Source: Clostridia bacterium
Lineage (GTDB): Bacteria; Bacillota; Clostridia; Oscillospirales; CAG-272
DNA: 7,866 nt
Assembly: GCA_017461825.1 (NCBI GenBank)
Contig: JAFTXB010000171.1
Location: 1 to 7,866, forward strand
Direction of reading: 5' to 3'
In this document: piece after piece, positions 1 through 5,760 of the stretch
How positions within the stretch are numbered: position 1 is the stretch's first letter
Layout: each line of letters opens with the position of its first letter
Position numbers and translations under genes: made by a program
Notes under the pieces: model-generated
The model's input: only the letters and a program-made list of their open reading frames with translations
The model's database searches: none
What the model was told of the DNA's origin: nothing

Positions 1-472
1 GCACGATGCGGTGTGTACCCGTGGCGAAAAAGCCCGCCTCCATGCCGTCTTTGCCGTTGCGGACGGGATATTGCGCCTTGTTGCGGTAGCCGACAAGCTC
101 CCCCGTATGCCGCACGGGTGCGACATTTACATTAGGGAGCCCCGCCTTGCGAAAAGCGTTTTGCACGTAATCGTGCTTTAGGTTTAGCTCATGCTCGTAA
201 GTTACGTGGCGATACACGCAACCGCCGCACCCTGCCGCCTTGCAATCCGCCGTACAGCGCCAAGGGGAAGGGGTGACGATCCGCTCGATCCTCGCCACAA
301 GATAGCTTTTATTGACCTTGATGATGCGCGCGTCAAGCGTATCGCCGGTCACCGCATCGCGCACGAACACCACCTGTCCGCGCGAGCCGTCGGAGGTCGG
401 GATATGCGCCACGCCGCACCCCAAGTTGTTGATCTCCTCAATTGTGAGACGGACGACGTCGTTCTTTCGCAT
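1..472 (-). CDS. 23S rRNA/tRNA (uracil-C5)-methyltransferase, RlmD/TrmA family (N-terminal part, runs off left edge)
   Basis: This family methylates C5 of a uridine (U1939 or U747 of 23S rRNA, or U54 of tRNA) using S-adenosylmethionine. Only the first 157 codons are present; the catalytic SAM domain lies beyond base 1. Residues 1-65 form a TRAM-like RNA-binding domain, with GCGVAHI at 18-24 and a QVVFVRDAVTGD stretch at 33-44. A cysteine cluster follows (C73, C77, C82, C85, ending CGGC), typical of the [4Fe-4S] site of RlmD-type enzymes, then the family block YRNKAQYPV. The C77-C82 spacing of four residues is one shorter than the usual five. The ATG overlaps the stop of the upstream phosphatase gene by one base (TGATG), so translation is probably coupled; an AAGGAG (484-489) lies 11 bases upstream inside that gene. 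The rRNA or tRNA target cannot be decided from this fragment, so no symbol is given. Confidence 0.88.
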   Translation of the reverse strand, partial: MRKNDVVRLTIEEINNLGCGVAHIPTSDGSRGQVVFVRDAVTGDTLDARIIKVNKSYLVARIERIVTPSPWRCTADCKAAGCGGCVYRHVTYEHELNLKHDYVQNAFRKAGLPNVNVAPVRHTGELVGYRNKAQYPVRNGKDGMEAGFFATGTHRIV

Positions 473-1143
473 CAGGCGTAAAACTCCTTGCCGTCCTCAA
501 GCCGCAGGCAACCAAGCTGTCCGCCCTCACCCGCGCCGCAGTCGATGAAGATACTGCCCTCGCCGTACTCGATCTTACCGCTCTTTGTGGGCACGTGTCC
601 GACGATCACGGTGGCGCCGTCCATCAACGCGTAGGATGCGTCCAAAGGCTCGGAGAAAAAGTCCTCGGGCAGGTAGTCCTCCAAATCGGTATTTTCATCG
701 TAGTCGGCAATGCCCGCGTGCACCATCACGTATCTTTTGCCCTTGACCGTTACCTCGTCAAACAGCATCATTTCCTCAAGATACTCAAGCACGCCCTCGC
801 GTTGATCCCCATCGAGATTGCGGAACGCCTCCAGCGTGTTCTGTCCGCCGTCCTGCACCCAAGCCGTCATCTCCGAAATGAATTCGGGATCGGGTGTGGC
901 TCCGCTTTTGAGCATTGACGAAAAGCCCGACAGCATTCTTGCCGCCAGAAAGTCGTGCTCGCCCGCAATGGGATAGACGTTGAGGCGGATCGAAAGGTCG
1001 GCGATCAGCTCCATCGACTCCTCACCATAGTCCAGAATATCGCCCAAAATATACATCACGTCGCTCTCGCGGAACGAGATCTGCGAAAGGATCGACTTAA
1101 ATTTTTCATAGTTTCCGTGAATATCCGAAATTACGTACGTCAT
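472..1143 (-). CDS. PPP-family metallophosphatase (serine/threonine phosphatase-like) with altered motifs
   Basis: A 223-residue single-domain calcineurin-like phosphoesterase. Visible metal-site motifs, in order: SDIHG (6-10, D7 and H9), GDILDYG (34-40, D35 and D38), GEHD (61-64), VHAG (141-144, H142) and GHVP (182-185, H183). Order and length fit PPP-type phosphatases and the bacterial diadenosine-tetraphosphatase/PrpE-like group. Two residues differ from the PPP consensus: GDxxDRG has Tyr39 in place of the phosphate-binding Arg, and GNHE/D has Glu62 in place of the metal-binding Asn. The dinuclear metal centre may still form, but substrate handling should differ, so I do not name a substrate. 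The start has an AAAGGAG (1152-1158) eight bases upstream that touches the stop of the Nif3 gene, and the stop overlaps the methyltransferase start. It is the fourth gene of the leftward operon. A cytoplasmic location is likely, as there is no signal or membrane segment. Confidence 0.85.
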   Translation of the reverse strand: MTYVISDIHGNYEKFKSILSQISFRESDVMYILGDILDYGEESMELIADLSIRLNVYPIAGEHDFLAARMLSGFSSMLKSGATPDPEFISEMTAWVQDGGQNTLEAFRNLDGDQREGVLEYLEEMMLFDEVTVKGKRYVMVHAGIADYDENTDLEDYLPEDFFSEPLDASYALMDGATVIVGHVPTKSGKIEYGEGSIFIDCGAGEGGQLGCLRLEDGKEFYA

Positions 1144-1158
1144 TGCTGTTTCTCCTTT

Positions 1159-1926
1159 TTAAAATACCCGCACGGGGTTGCTGTTTGTAACCGTTACTTC
1201 TACCGTTGGATCGGCATTAAGGATCATATCGCGCAGGATGCGGCAAACGGGATACTCTGTATAAAAATGCCCTGCCGCCACCAGATTGATTCCAAGATCG
1301 GGCGCATCGGTGAGCCAATTGTGCTTGAGCTCGCCCGACAGATAGGTATCCGCCCCCGCCGCGCGCGCGGCCTTTACATCGTCCGAGCCGCTACCGCCCA
1401 GTACCGCCACGCGGGAAACGGGCAGCCCTGCGTCAACCGCCTGCACGCCCTCGGCACCGATCTCACGCTTTACCAATGCGGCAAATTCGGAAACCGCCAT
1501 GGATTTTTCTAAAGTTCCGATGCGTCCGATCGCCTCGCCGTCCTGCCCAAAGGGAAGGATATCGCGCAAGCCGATCGCGTTTGCCAAAGTGTCGTTGACA
1601 CCGCCCTCAACCGCGTCAAGACGGGTGTGAAAGCTCATGGCGGCGATGCCCTCCCGCACAAGCCGCATGACCTTTTTTGCAACATGGTCGCTCGGATTCA
1701 AGGCACGCAGGGGCGAGAAGATCAATGGATGGTGTGACACGATGGCATCGTACCCGCCCGCGATCGCCTCGTCGATCACGCCTCCCGTAATATCCAAAGC
1801 AACCAGGACGCGGCGCACTGCTCTCTCGGGCTCGGAACAGCACATAAGCCCATCGTTGTCCCATGAGCAGGACAGAGACGCGGGAATCTTCTCACTCAAA
1901 ACAGCATACAGCTCGGCGCAATTCAT
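1159..1926 (-). CDS. Nif3-like dinuclear metal center protein (YqfO/DUF34 family)
   Basis: A 255-residue Nif3/DUF34 protein; the family forms toroidal hexamers with a dinuclear metal site, and a GTP cyclohydrolase-like or metal-chaperone role has been discussed without a settled function. Family signatures: SWDNDG (21-26), SHHPLIF (64-70, metal ligands H65 and H66), FHTRLDA (99-105, D104; usually SHTNLDA), GGVND (108-112), a glycine-rich LGGSGSDD (176-183), SGELKHNW (197-204, the TGD-KYH-like position) and AAGHFYTE (217-224, H220 and E224). It lacks the PII-like insert of about 100 residues found in B. subtilis YqfO, so it is the short form. The ATG overlaps the trmK stop by four bases (ATGA), and GGAGGAG (1932-1938) lies five bases upstream within trmK. 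The trmK-nif3 pair is conserved in Bacillota (yqfN-yqfO), which supports both calls. Confidence 0.93.
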   Translation of the reverse strand: MNCAELYAVLSEKIPASLSCSWDNDGLMCCSEPERAVRRVLVALDITGGVIDEAIAGGYDAIVSHHPLIFSPLRALNPSDHVAKKVMRLVREGIAAMSFHTRLDAVEGGVNDTLANAIGLRDILPFGQDGEAIGRIGTLEKSMAVSEFAALVKREIGAEGVQAVDAGLPVSRVAVLGGSGSDDVKAARAAGADTYLSGELKHNWLTDAPDLGINLVAAGHFYTEYPVCRILRDMILNADPTVEVTVTNSNPVRVF

Positions 1927-2606
1927 AAAAGCTCCTCCAATTTTTCTTTCAATCGTTCCTCGGCGGCGGTGTCGGCATTCTCCGACTTGGCTTTTCCCGC
2001 CAGTATCTTATTCAAAACCTTGATCTCGTGGCGCACAAAGCCCTCAAAATGAGGTGGGCGCGACCCGATGTTCAAGCGCCCCACCGCCAATTCGGTCTCG
2101 GTGTAGGTCTCACACACCCCCGTATAATGCGCGGCAAGCGTTTGGTAATATTTATCTTCAAACGAGAGGGTTTCTCCCGTAATCAAAAATCCGTTTTCAC
2201 AAAGCCATTGGCGCAGAGTCGACACGCGGGACATTGGCTGCAGGATCAGCCCGATCCGCTCATTCTTGATCCACGGTGCCTCGGAGAGGATCTTGACGAT
2301 CAGGTCTCCCCCCATTCCAAAGATCAGAATATCGTCGGGGGCATATTGCTCCACTCCGTGTAGTCCGTCGGTCAACAGCGTGTCAATGCGATCCGAAAAG
2401 CCCGCCGCCGCGATATGCATGCGAGCCGATTCAATGGGGCCGGCGTTGATGTCACAGGCAACGGCGCCCGAAATGATCCCCTCGCGCAAAAGATGGATGG
2501 GAAGATAGGCATGGTCGGTTCCGATATCCGCCACACGCCCTCCCCGCGTGATATAAGGCAGTGCGCTGAGAAGCCGCGCACCGATGAATTGTTGTTTTTT
2601 TTGCAT
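1923..2606 (-). CDS. trmK: tRNA (adenine(22)-N(1))-methyltransferase TrmK
   Basis: A 227-residue class I SAM-dependent methyltransferase of the TrmK (YqfN, COG2384) family, which makes m1A at position 22 of the D-arm of tRNAs such as tRNA-Ser and tRNA-Tyr. Visible motifs: the SAM-binding loop VADIGTDHAYLPI (25-37), an acidic residue closing strand 2 in ACDIN (50-54), TDG (79-81), and the family-diagnostic FGMGGDLI (96-103). The C-terminal third (about 170-227) is charged and helical, ending in a Lys/Glu-rich likely coiled coil, matching the known TrmK layout of a Rossmann domain plus C-terminal helical pair. The start is set by AAAGGGG (2613-2619) six bases upstream. It is the second gene of the leftward operon, translationally coupled (ATGA overlap) to the Nif3 gene. 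Unlike in B. subtilis, no rpoD/sigA gene precedes it; a DUF1858 gene does. Confidence 0.94.
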   Translation of the reverse strand: MQKKQQFIGARLLSALPYITRGGRVADIGTDHAYLPIHLLREGIISGAVACDINAGPIESARMHIAAAGFSDRIDTLLTDGLHGVEQYAPDDILIFGMGGDLIVKILSEAPWIKNERIGLILQPMSRVSTLRQWLCENGFLITGETLSFEDKYYQTLAAHYTGVCETYTETELAVGRLNIGSRPPHFEGFVRHEIKVLNKILAGKAKSENADTAAEERLKEKLEELL

Positions 2607-2632
2607 AGCGATCCCCTTTGGAGAAACATACA

Positions 2633-2651
2633 GGCAGGAATAGATCCTGCC
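2633..2651 (-). other. Intercistronic hairpin between the DUF1858 gene and trmK
   Basis: A perfect 7-bp inverted repeat, GGCAGGA / TCCTGCC, encloses a 5-base loop in the 57-base gap. On the leftward transcript it sits just after the DUF1858 stop codon and ends 13 bases before the trmK ribosome binding site. No T-run follows, so it is not a canonical terminator. It may stabilise the short upstream message or mark a processing site; this role is inferred only. Confidence 0.45.
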
Positions 2652-2663
2652 CGACGTTGATTC

Positions 2664-2867
2664 TTATTTCTTGGATTCGAGGAAACGGTTGATCTCTGCG
2701 ATCAGCGCATCCGCATCGGTTCCGTGAACGGCACAAGCGTCCTCAACCGACTCGCCGCGGGATGCAGGGCAACCCAGGCAATGCATGCCGATTGCAAAAA
2801 AGAACTGTGCGGTTTCGGGCTCATAATCCAGAATGTCTCCGATAATCGACTGTTTGGTTACGACCAT
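2664..2867 (-). CDS. DUF1858 domain-containing small protein (CxxC)
   Basis: A 67-residue protein matching the short DUF1858 family (also found next to hybrid-cluster proteins and in ScdA/RIC-like N-terminal domains). Signatures: an N-terminal IIGDIL segment (8-13), PETAQFF (17-23), and the diagnostic GMHCLGCPASRGES (27-40) with a CxxC at C30 and C33, followed by VEDAC (41-45) and a C-terminal helix. The CxxC and the helical ScdA-like fold suggest redox, thiol or metal binding, but the molecular function is unknown. The start is the ATG with AAAGGAAG (2877-2884) nine bases upstream; the reading frame continues open upstream into the promoter region, but no better start exists. It is the promoter-proximal gene of the leftward operon, with a leader of about 33 bases from a perfect sigma-A promoter. 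Confidence 0.88.
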   Translation of the reverse strand: MVVTKQSIIGDILDYEPETAQFFFAIGMHCLGCPASRGESVEDACAVHGTDADALIAEINRFLESKK

Positions 2868-2906
2868 GATATTCAGCTTCCTTTCTAAAAATTGTTTTAC
2901 TGTTAT

Positions 2907-2935
2907 ATTATAACCCAAAAAAGCCTGCGTGTCAA
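2907..2935 (-). promoter_or_regulatory. Sigma-A promoter of the leftward operon (exact consensus)
   Basis: Reading leftward, TTGACA (2935-2930) and TATAAT (2912-2907) are separated by exactly 17 bases, a full match to the housekeeping consensus. Transcription should begin near base 2900, giving a leader of about 33 bases to the DUF1858 start. The A/T-rich stretch immediately upstream (about 2940-2973) could act as an UP element. Confidence 0.88.
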
Positions 2936-2945
2936 TTCCAAAACG

Positions 2946-2973
2946 AATTTTTGATAAAAAAGATGTAAAAAAA
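2946..2973. promoter_or_regulatory. Phased A/T-tracts between divergent promoters (likely curved DNA / UP element)
   Basis: Three A/T tracts (2946-2952, 2956-2961, 2967-2973) have centres about 9.5 and 11.5 bases apart, close to one helical turn. Such phasing is known to bend DNA. The block lies just upstream of the leftward -35 box and about 25 bases from the rightward -35 box. The role is inferred from position and composition. Confidence 0.5.
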
Positions 2974-2996
2974 GACGATTCAAACCCTTCGACGTC

Positions 2997-3025
2997 TTGA
3001 CATTTGACAAAGAAACTGTTATAAT
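2997..3025 (+). promoter_or_regulatory. Sigma-A promoter of the rightward operon (exact consensus)
   Basis: TTGACA (2997-3002) and TATAAT (3020-3025) are separated by 17 bases, again an exact consensus. A second TTGACA at 3004-3009 has only 10 bases to the -10 box and is not usable. The predicted start is near 3032, in front of the delta-prime gene. A GACGTC palindrome (2991-2996) directly abuts the -35 box. Confidence 0.88.
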
Positions 3026-3047
3026 TAAGATGGTGTTGAATTGCCAA

Positions 3048-3071
3048 ATGAAAGACGGAAGGGAGCGATGA
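3048..3071 (+). other. Seven-codon leader ORF 1 (MKDGRER), doubtful
   Basis: An ATG 16 bases after the predicted transcription start opens a 7-codon frame ending in TGA, in the same frame as the delta-prime coding sequence. It has no clear ribosome binding site. Its stop overlaps the next ATG as ATGA. It could be a leader peptide, but chance is equally likely. Confidence 0.2.
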
Positions 3072-3091
3072 AAGATAAAGCCTGCTTTTGA
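3068..3091 (+). other. Seven-codon leader ORF 2 (MKDKACF) or broken start of delta-prime
   Basis: This ATG follows the purine-rich GGAAGGGAG (3057-3065), the only ribosome-binding-site-like sequence before the delta-prime gene. Its frame ends in TGA after seven codons. Dropping one A from the AAA at 3071-3073 would make it read M-K-I-K-P-A-F in the delta-prime frame. It is therefore probably the original start, displaced by one base, rather than a separate peptide. Confidence 0.35.
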
Positions 3092-3125
3092 CCTCATTAT
3101 CGAAAACAACGCGCTGAAAAAGCGC

Positions 3126-4112
3126 TTGGCTGACGATATTCTCAAAAACCGTCTCTCTCACGCCTATATCATAGAAGGCGCATACGGTAGCGGAAAGCAT
3201 ACGTTTGCCATGTCGGTTGCCGCAGCGATCGCTTGTCAAAAAAAGGACGAGCTTTCCTCCCCTCTCCCCTGCTGCACCTGTCCGTCCTGCAAAAAAATCT
3301 TTGACGGAAATTCCCCCGATGTCATTTTTATCCGTCGCGAAGAAGGAAAGGCAACGATGGGAGTAGATGTCATTCGTGAGCTGAGGCAGGATGTCTCAAT
3401 TGCGCCAAACGAATTGCCCGTCAAGCTCTACATCATTGAAGAAGCGCATTTGATGACCGAACAAGCGCAAAACGCTTTTCTGCTCACGCTTGAAGAGCCG
3501 CCTGCGTATGTCATCTTTCTCCTGCTGTGCGAGACCTCATCGTCTCTTCTTGAAACAGTGAGAAGCCGTGCGCCCACTTTGCGCACAGAACCGATCGACA
3601 CCGAGCGCATCGGAACGCATCTATGCCGCATCAGCACCGAGGCTTCGGCGCTTGCAAGATCCTCACCCGAAGAATTCGGAGAGATCACGGCAGCGGCAAA
3701 CGGCAGCATCGGACGAGCTTTGGAGCTGCTGGATGCTAAAAAAAGAAAGCCCATTGTCGCAAAACGAGAAGCTGCAAGAGATCTCGTCAATCTTTGCGCC
3801 ACGCGGAGAAATTCCGCCGCCGCGGTTCGGTATCTCAATGGATTGCCCCAAAAGCGCGACGAGCTCACCGACCAATTCAACTTCACGCTTCTTTGTCTGC
3901 GTGATCTCCTGCTGTGCAAGCAAACCGAAAACGCCCCCCTCTGTTTTTTTGCAAACCGAGAGGAAGCGTGCACACTGGCTTACAGCTTCACTACCCCCGA
4001 GCTGCTCGGGCTTTGCGATGCCGTAAATGAAACAGTTGACCGCTTGAAGAAGAACGCAAACGTCCGCTTGACCCTGACTTCATTTGCGGTTCGTTGCGGA
4101 CTGATCCAATAA
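3126..4112 (+). CDS. holB: DNA polymerase III delta-prime subunit (HolB-type); true N-terminus lies upstream
   Basis: This AAA+ clamp-loader subunit of the replicative polymerase works with delta and tau/gamma to open the beta clamp. From the TTG used here it has 328 residues: a P-loop GAYGSGKH (18-25), a four-cysteine zinc module (C37, C49, C52, C55), a Walker-B-like LYIIEEAHLM (101-110), NAFLLTLEEPP (116-126), and SRAPT (147-151) where most clamp-loader subunits have an SRC motif. A helical collar domain follows. In-frame sequence from 3072 encodes K-I-K-P-A-F-D-L-I-I-E-N-N-A-L-K-K-R, which looks like the conserved helix ahead of the P-loop, so translation should start near 3068-3075 although no standard start is in frame there. 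TTG 3126 has no ribosome binding site and follows a small GCGCT/AGCGC hairpin. It is the first gene of the rightward operon and lies 32 bases before ricT. The delta-prime call is firm; the start is not. Confidence 0.85.
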   Translation: MADDILKNRLSHAYIIEGAYGSGKHTFAMSVAAAIACQKKDELSSPLPCCTCPSCKKIFDGNSPDVIFIRREEGKATMGVDVIRELRQDVSIAPNELPVKLYIIEEAHLMTEQAQNAFLLTLEEPPAYVIFLLLCETSSSLLETVRSRAPTLRTEPIDTERIGTHLCRISTEASALARSSPEEFGEITAAANGSIGRALELLDAKKRKPIVAKREAARDLVNLCATRRNSAAAVRYLNGLPQKRDELTDQFNFTLLCLRDLLLCKQTENAPLCFFANREEACTLAYSFTTPELLGLCDAVNETVDRLKKNANVRLTLTSFAVRCGLIQ

Positions 4113-4144
4113 CAATCGATCCACAAGAGAAAGGATTCCCATAT

Positions 4145-5623
4145 ATGTCAGAAGAAAAAAACCACGATTTTCCCGCCAACAGCGATCGCCAGCAAGGCAA
4201 TAACGGTCAAAACCGTTCCAACCGACGCAGACATCACAAGGGCGGCAACCGTCCGCGTCCCGATCTTAACGAGAAGGAGCCTCGTACGGAACAAAAAAGT
4301 GATACGCCACAGCAAAACCCCGAAAATGCCTCCCATGAGCGAAAGGCATCTCAAGCAGGCGCTCAAAACGGCAATCGCGAACACGGACAGAATAACAAGC
4401 CCAAAAAGAACGACGGAAAAAACCGCGGTGATCAAAAAGGCCGCAACGACAACCGCCGTACAAATAATCGCGGGGGCAAGCATGGGCAGGAACGCCGACC
4501 CTATGACCCATACGAAACGCCAAATAAAGAGGAAATAGAGTTGTCGGAGCTTCGCGCGCGCATTGTTCTCAAAAGCGCCGACGGAACCGCTCCCGTTCCC
4601 TTTGGAATGGAAAAGGCAAATGACGAGCCCACCCCCGAGCAGCTTGCCGAGGCACAGGCTGCGGCAGATGCCATTTTGAATTCCGAATCCACCCCTGCCG
4701 CAACAGCCGAGCAGGAACGCGTAGAGGTGGTTGGAGTTCGTTTCCGTTCATCGGGCAAGACCTATTACTTTGATCCGCACGGACTTCGCGCAAAAAAGGG
4801 CGAGTACGCAATTGTTGAAACCACAAGAGGGCCCGAATTTGGTGAGGTCAGCCTTGGCAACTGTATGGTAAACGCAAATGAAACCGTTACACCCTTACGT
4901 CCGCTACTGCGCATCGCCACCCCCGCCGATATCGCACACAATGCCGAAAACCGTGAAAAAGAAAAAGAAGCACTTGCGGTATGTCACGAAAAGATCAAAG
5001 CGCATAAGCTGGATATGAAGCTCATCGACGTGCAATACGCATTTGACAACTCCAAGCTGCTCTTCTATTTCTCGTCTGAGGGGCGCGTGGATTTCCGTGA
5101 GCTTGTAAAGGATCTCGCATCGGTATTCCGTACTCGTATTGAACTAAGGCAGATCGGAATCCGCGACGAAGCAAAAATGCTTGGCGGCATCGGTGCCTGC
5201 GGCAGAGCCTTGTGCTGCTCGACCTTCTTGCCCGATTTTGCACAGGTATCCATCAAAATGGCTAAGGAGCAAAACCTCTCGCTCAACACCACAAAGATCT
5301 CGGGCGTGTGCGGAAGACTCATGTGCTGTCTGCGCTATGAATCCGAGGTCTACACCGAGGAGATCAAAAAAACGCCCTCAAACGATACACTTGTCAGAAC
5401 CGAGGACGGCGTGGGTGTGGTCATCGGCTCCAACCCCTTGGCAGGCACAGTCCGCGTGGTGTTAAAGGAGTCTCCCGACACCGCTCCCAAGCAATATCAC
5501 AGAGATAATGTTACAGTTCTTGGCAAGGAACACCGCGCCGAGCAAGCCAAAGGCGCAAAGGCGCGTGATCCAAAGCACGAAAAAGAGGCTGTGGCCTCCG
5601 AAAAAGAGGACAAAAAGCAATAA
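4145..5623 (+). CDS. ricT: PSP1-domain Fe-S protein RicT (YaaT-like) with long disordered N-terminus
   Basis: Homologue of B. subtilis RicT (YaaT), part of the RicA-RicF-RicT (Y) complex that carries [4Fe-4S] clusters and steers RNase Y-dependent mRNA processing, with effects on competence, sporulation and biofilm formation. This protein has 492 residues against about 275 in B. subtilis. Residues 1 to about 190 are low-complexity: first Asn/Gln/Arg/Lys/Gly-rich with a basic NRRRHHKGG-type patch, then acidic and Ala-rich. The PSP1 core begins near E191 (RVEVVGVRFR, YYFDP) and continues to two matched cysteine motifs, CGRALCC (352-358) and CGRLMCC (389-395). A charged Lys/Glu-rich tail ends the protein. 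The start is the ATG with AGAAAGGA (4127-4134) ten bases upstream; an in-frame TTG at 4094 lies inside holB and has no support. The holB-ricT order is the same as in Bacillus. Confidence 0.92.
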   Translation: MSEEKNHDFPANSDRQQGNNGQNRSNRRRHHKGGNRPRPDLNEKEPRTEQKSDTPQQNPENASHERKASQAGAQNGNREHGQNNKPKKNDGKNRGDQKGRNDNRRTNNRGGKHGQERRPYDPYETPNKEEIELSELRARIVLKSADGTAPVPFGMEKANDEPTPEQLAEAQAAADAILNSESTPAATAEQERVEVVGVRFRSSGKTYYFDPHGLRAKKGEYAIVETTRGPEFGEVSLGNCMVNANETVTPLRPLLRIATPADIAHNAENREKEKEALAVCHEKIKAHKLDMKLIDVQYAFDNSKLLFYFSSEGRVDFRELVKDLASVFRTRIELRQIGIRDEAKMLGGIGACGRALCCSTFLPDFAQVSIKMAKEQNLSLNTTKISGVCGRLMCCLRYESEVYTEEIKKTPSNDTLVRTEDGVGVVIGSNPLAGTVRVVLKESPDTAPKQYHRDNVTVLGKEHRAEQAKGAKARDPKHEKEAVASEKEDKKQ

Positions 5624-5670
5624 AATGATGCTTTTTGAACCATCATATAGCCCAAATACACCAATATTAT

Positions 5671-5689
5671 AAATTTTTTTTAAAAATTT
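5671..5689 (+). promoter_or_regulatory. A/T-only inverted repeat, possible UP element of the ferredoxin promoter
   Basis: AAATTTTT and AAAAATTT form a perfect 8-bp A/T inverted repeat with a 3-base centre. It lies roughly 45-65 bases upstream of the predicted ferredoxin transcription start, where an UP element would sit. It could equally be the remains of a weak terminator after ricT; no G/C stem is present. Confidence 0.35.
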
Positions 5690-5700
5690 GAAAAAAACAG

Positions 5701-5728
5701 TTGCAAAAACAAAAAAATATGATACAAT
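5701..5728 (+). promoter_or_regulatory. Promoter of the ferredoxin gene
   Basis: TTGCAA (5701-5706) and TACAAT (5723-5728) are separated by 16 bases, a good though imperfect sigma-A match in a very A/T-rich spacer. The predicted start is near 5735, giving a leader of about 25 bases with a full AGGAGGT ribosome binding site at 5746-5752. Confidence 0.7.
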
Positions 5729-5738
5729 ATATGTATCA
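5720..5738. promoter_or_regulatory. Palindrome overlapping the ferredoxin -10 box (candidate operator)
   Basis: TGATACA and TGTATCA form a perfect 7-bp inverted repeat around a 5-base A/T centre (19 bases in all). It covers the TACAAT -10 box and the expected transcription start, a classic place for a repressor dimer. I cannot match it with confidence to Fur, PerR, CopY, MecI or IscR sites. A/T-rich promoters do produce such repeats by chance. Confidence 0.45.
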
Positions 5739-5760
5739 AATACATAGGAGGTACAGACCG

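Noticed and set aside
955..1512. Long plus-strand open frame across the phosphatase and Nif3 genes
   Set aside because: It runs antisense to two recognised genes, spans their junction, has no ribosome binding site and shows no family motif; it is a shadow frame.
3004..3025. Second TTGACA as the -35 box of the rightward promoter
   Set aside because: Ten-base spacing to the -10 box is not functional; the first TTGACA has exactly 17.
3111..3125. GCGCT-GAAAA-AGCGC hairpin just before TTG 3126 as a regulatory element
   Set aside because: Only five pairs, and it most likely lies within the true coding region (A-L-K-K-R), so it is probably codon-driven.
3428..3973. 181-codon minus-strand frame inside the delta-prime gene
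   Set aside because: Ser/Arg-rich antisense shadow; the plus-strand protein has clear P-loop and zinc motifs.
4148..4483. Hydrophobic minus-strand frame resembling a membrane protein
   Set aside because: It is antisense to the Asn/Lys/Arg-rich coding of ricT, which automatically yields Val/Leu/Phe-rich shadow frames.
5611..5637. CAAAAAGC / GCTTTTTG inverted repeat across the ricT stop as a terminator
   Set aside because: The 8-bp stem is mostly A-T, includes coding sequence and is not followed by a T-run; an overlapping ATGATG/CATCAT stem is equally weak. At most a minor 3' structure.
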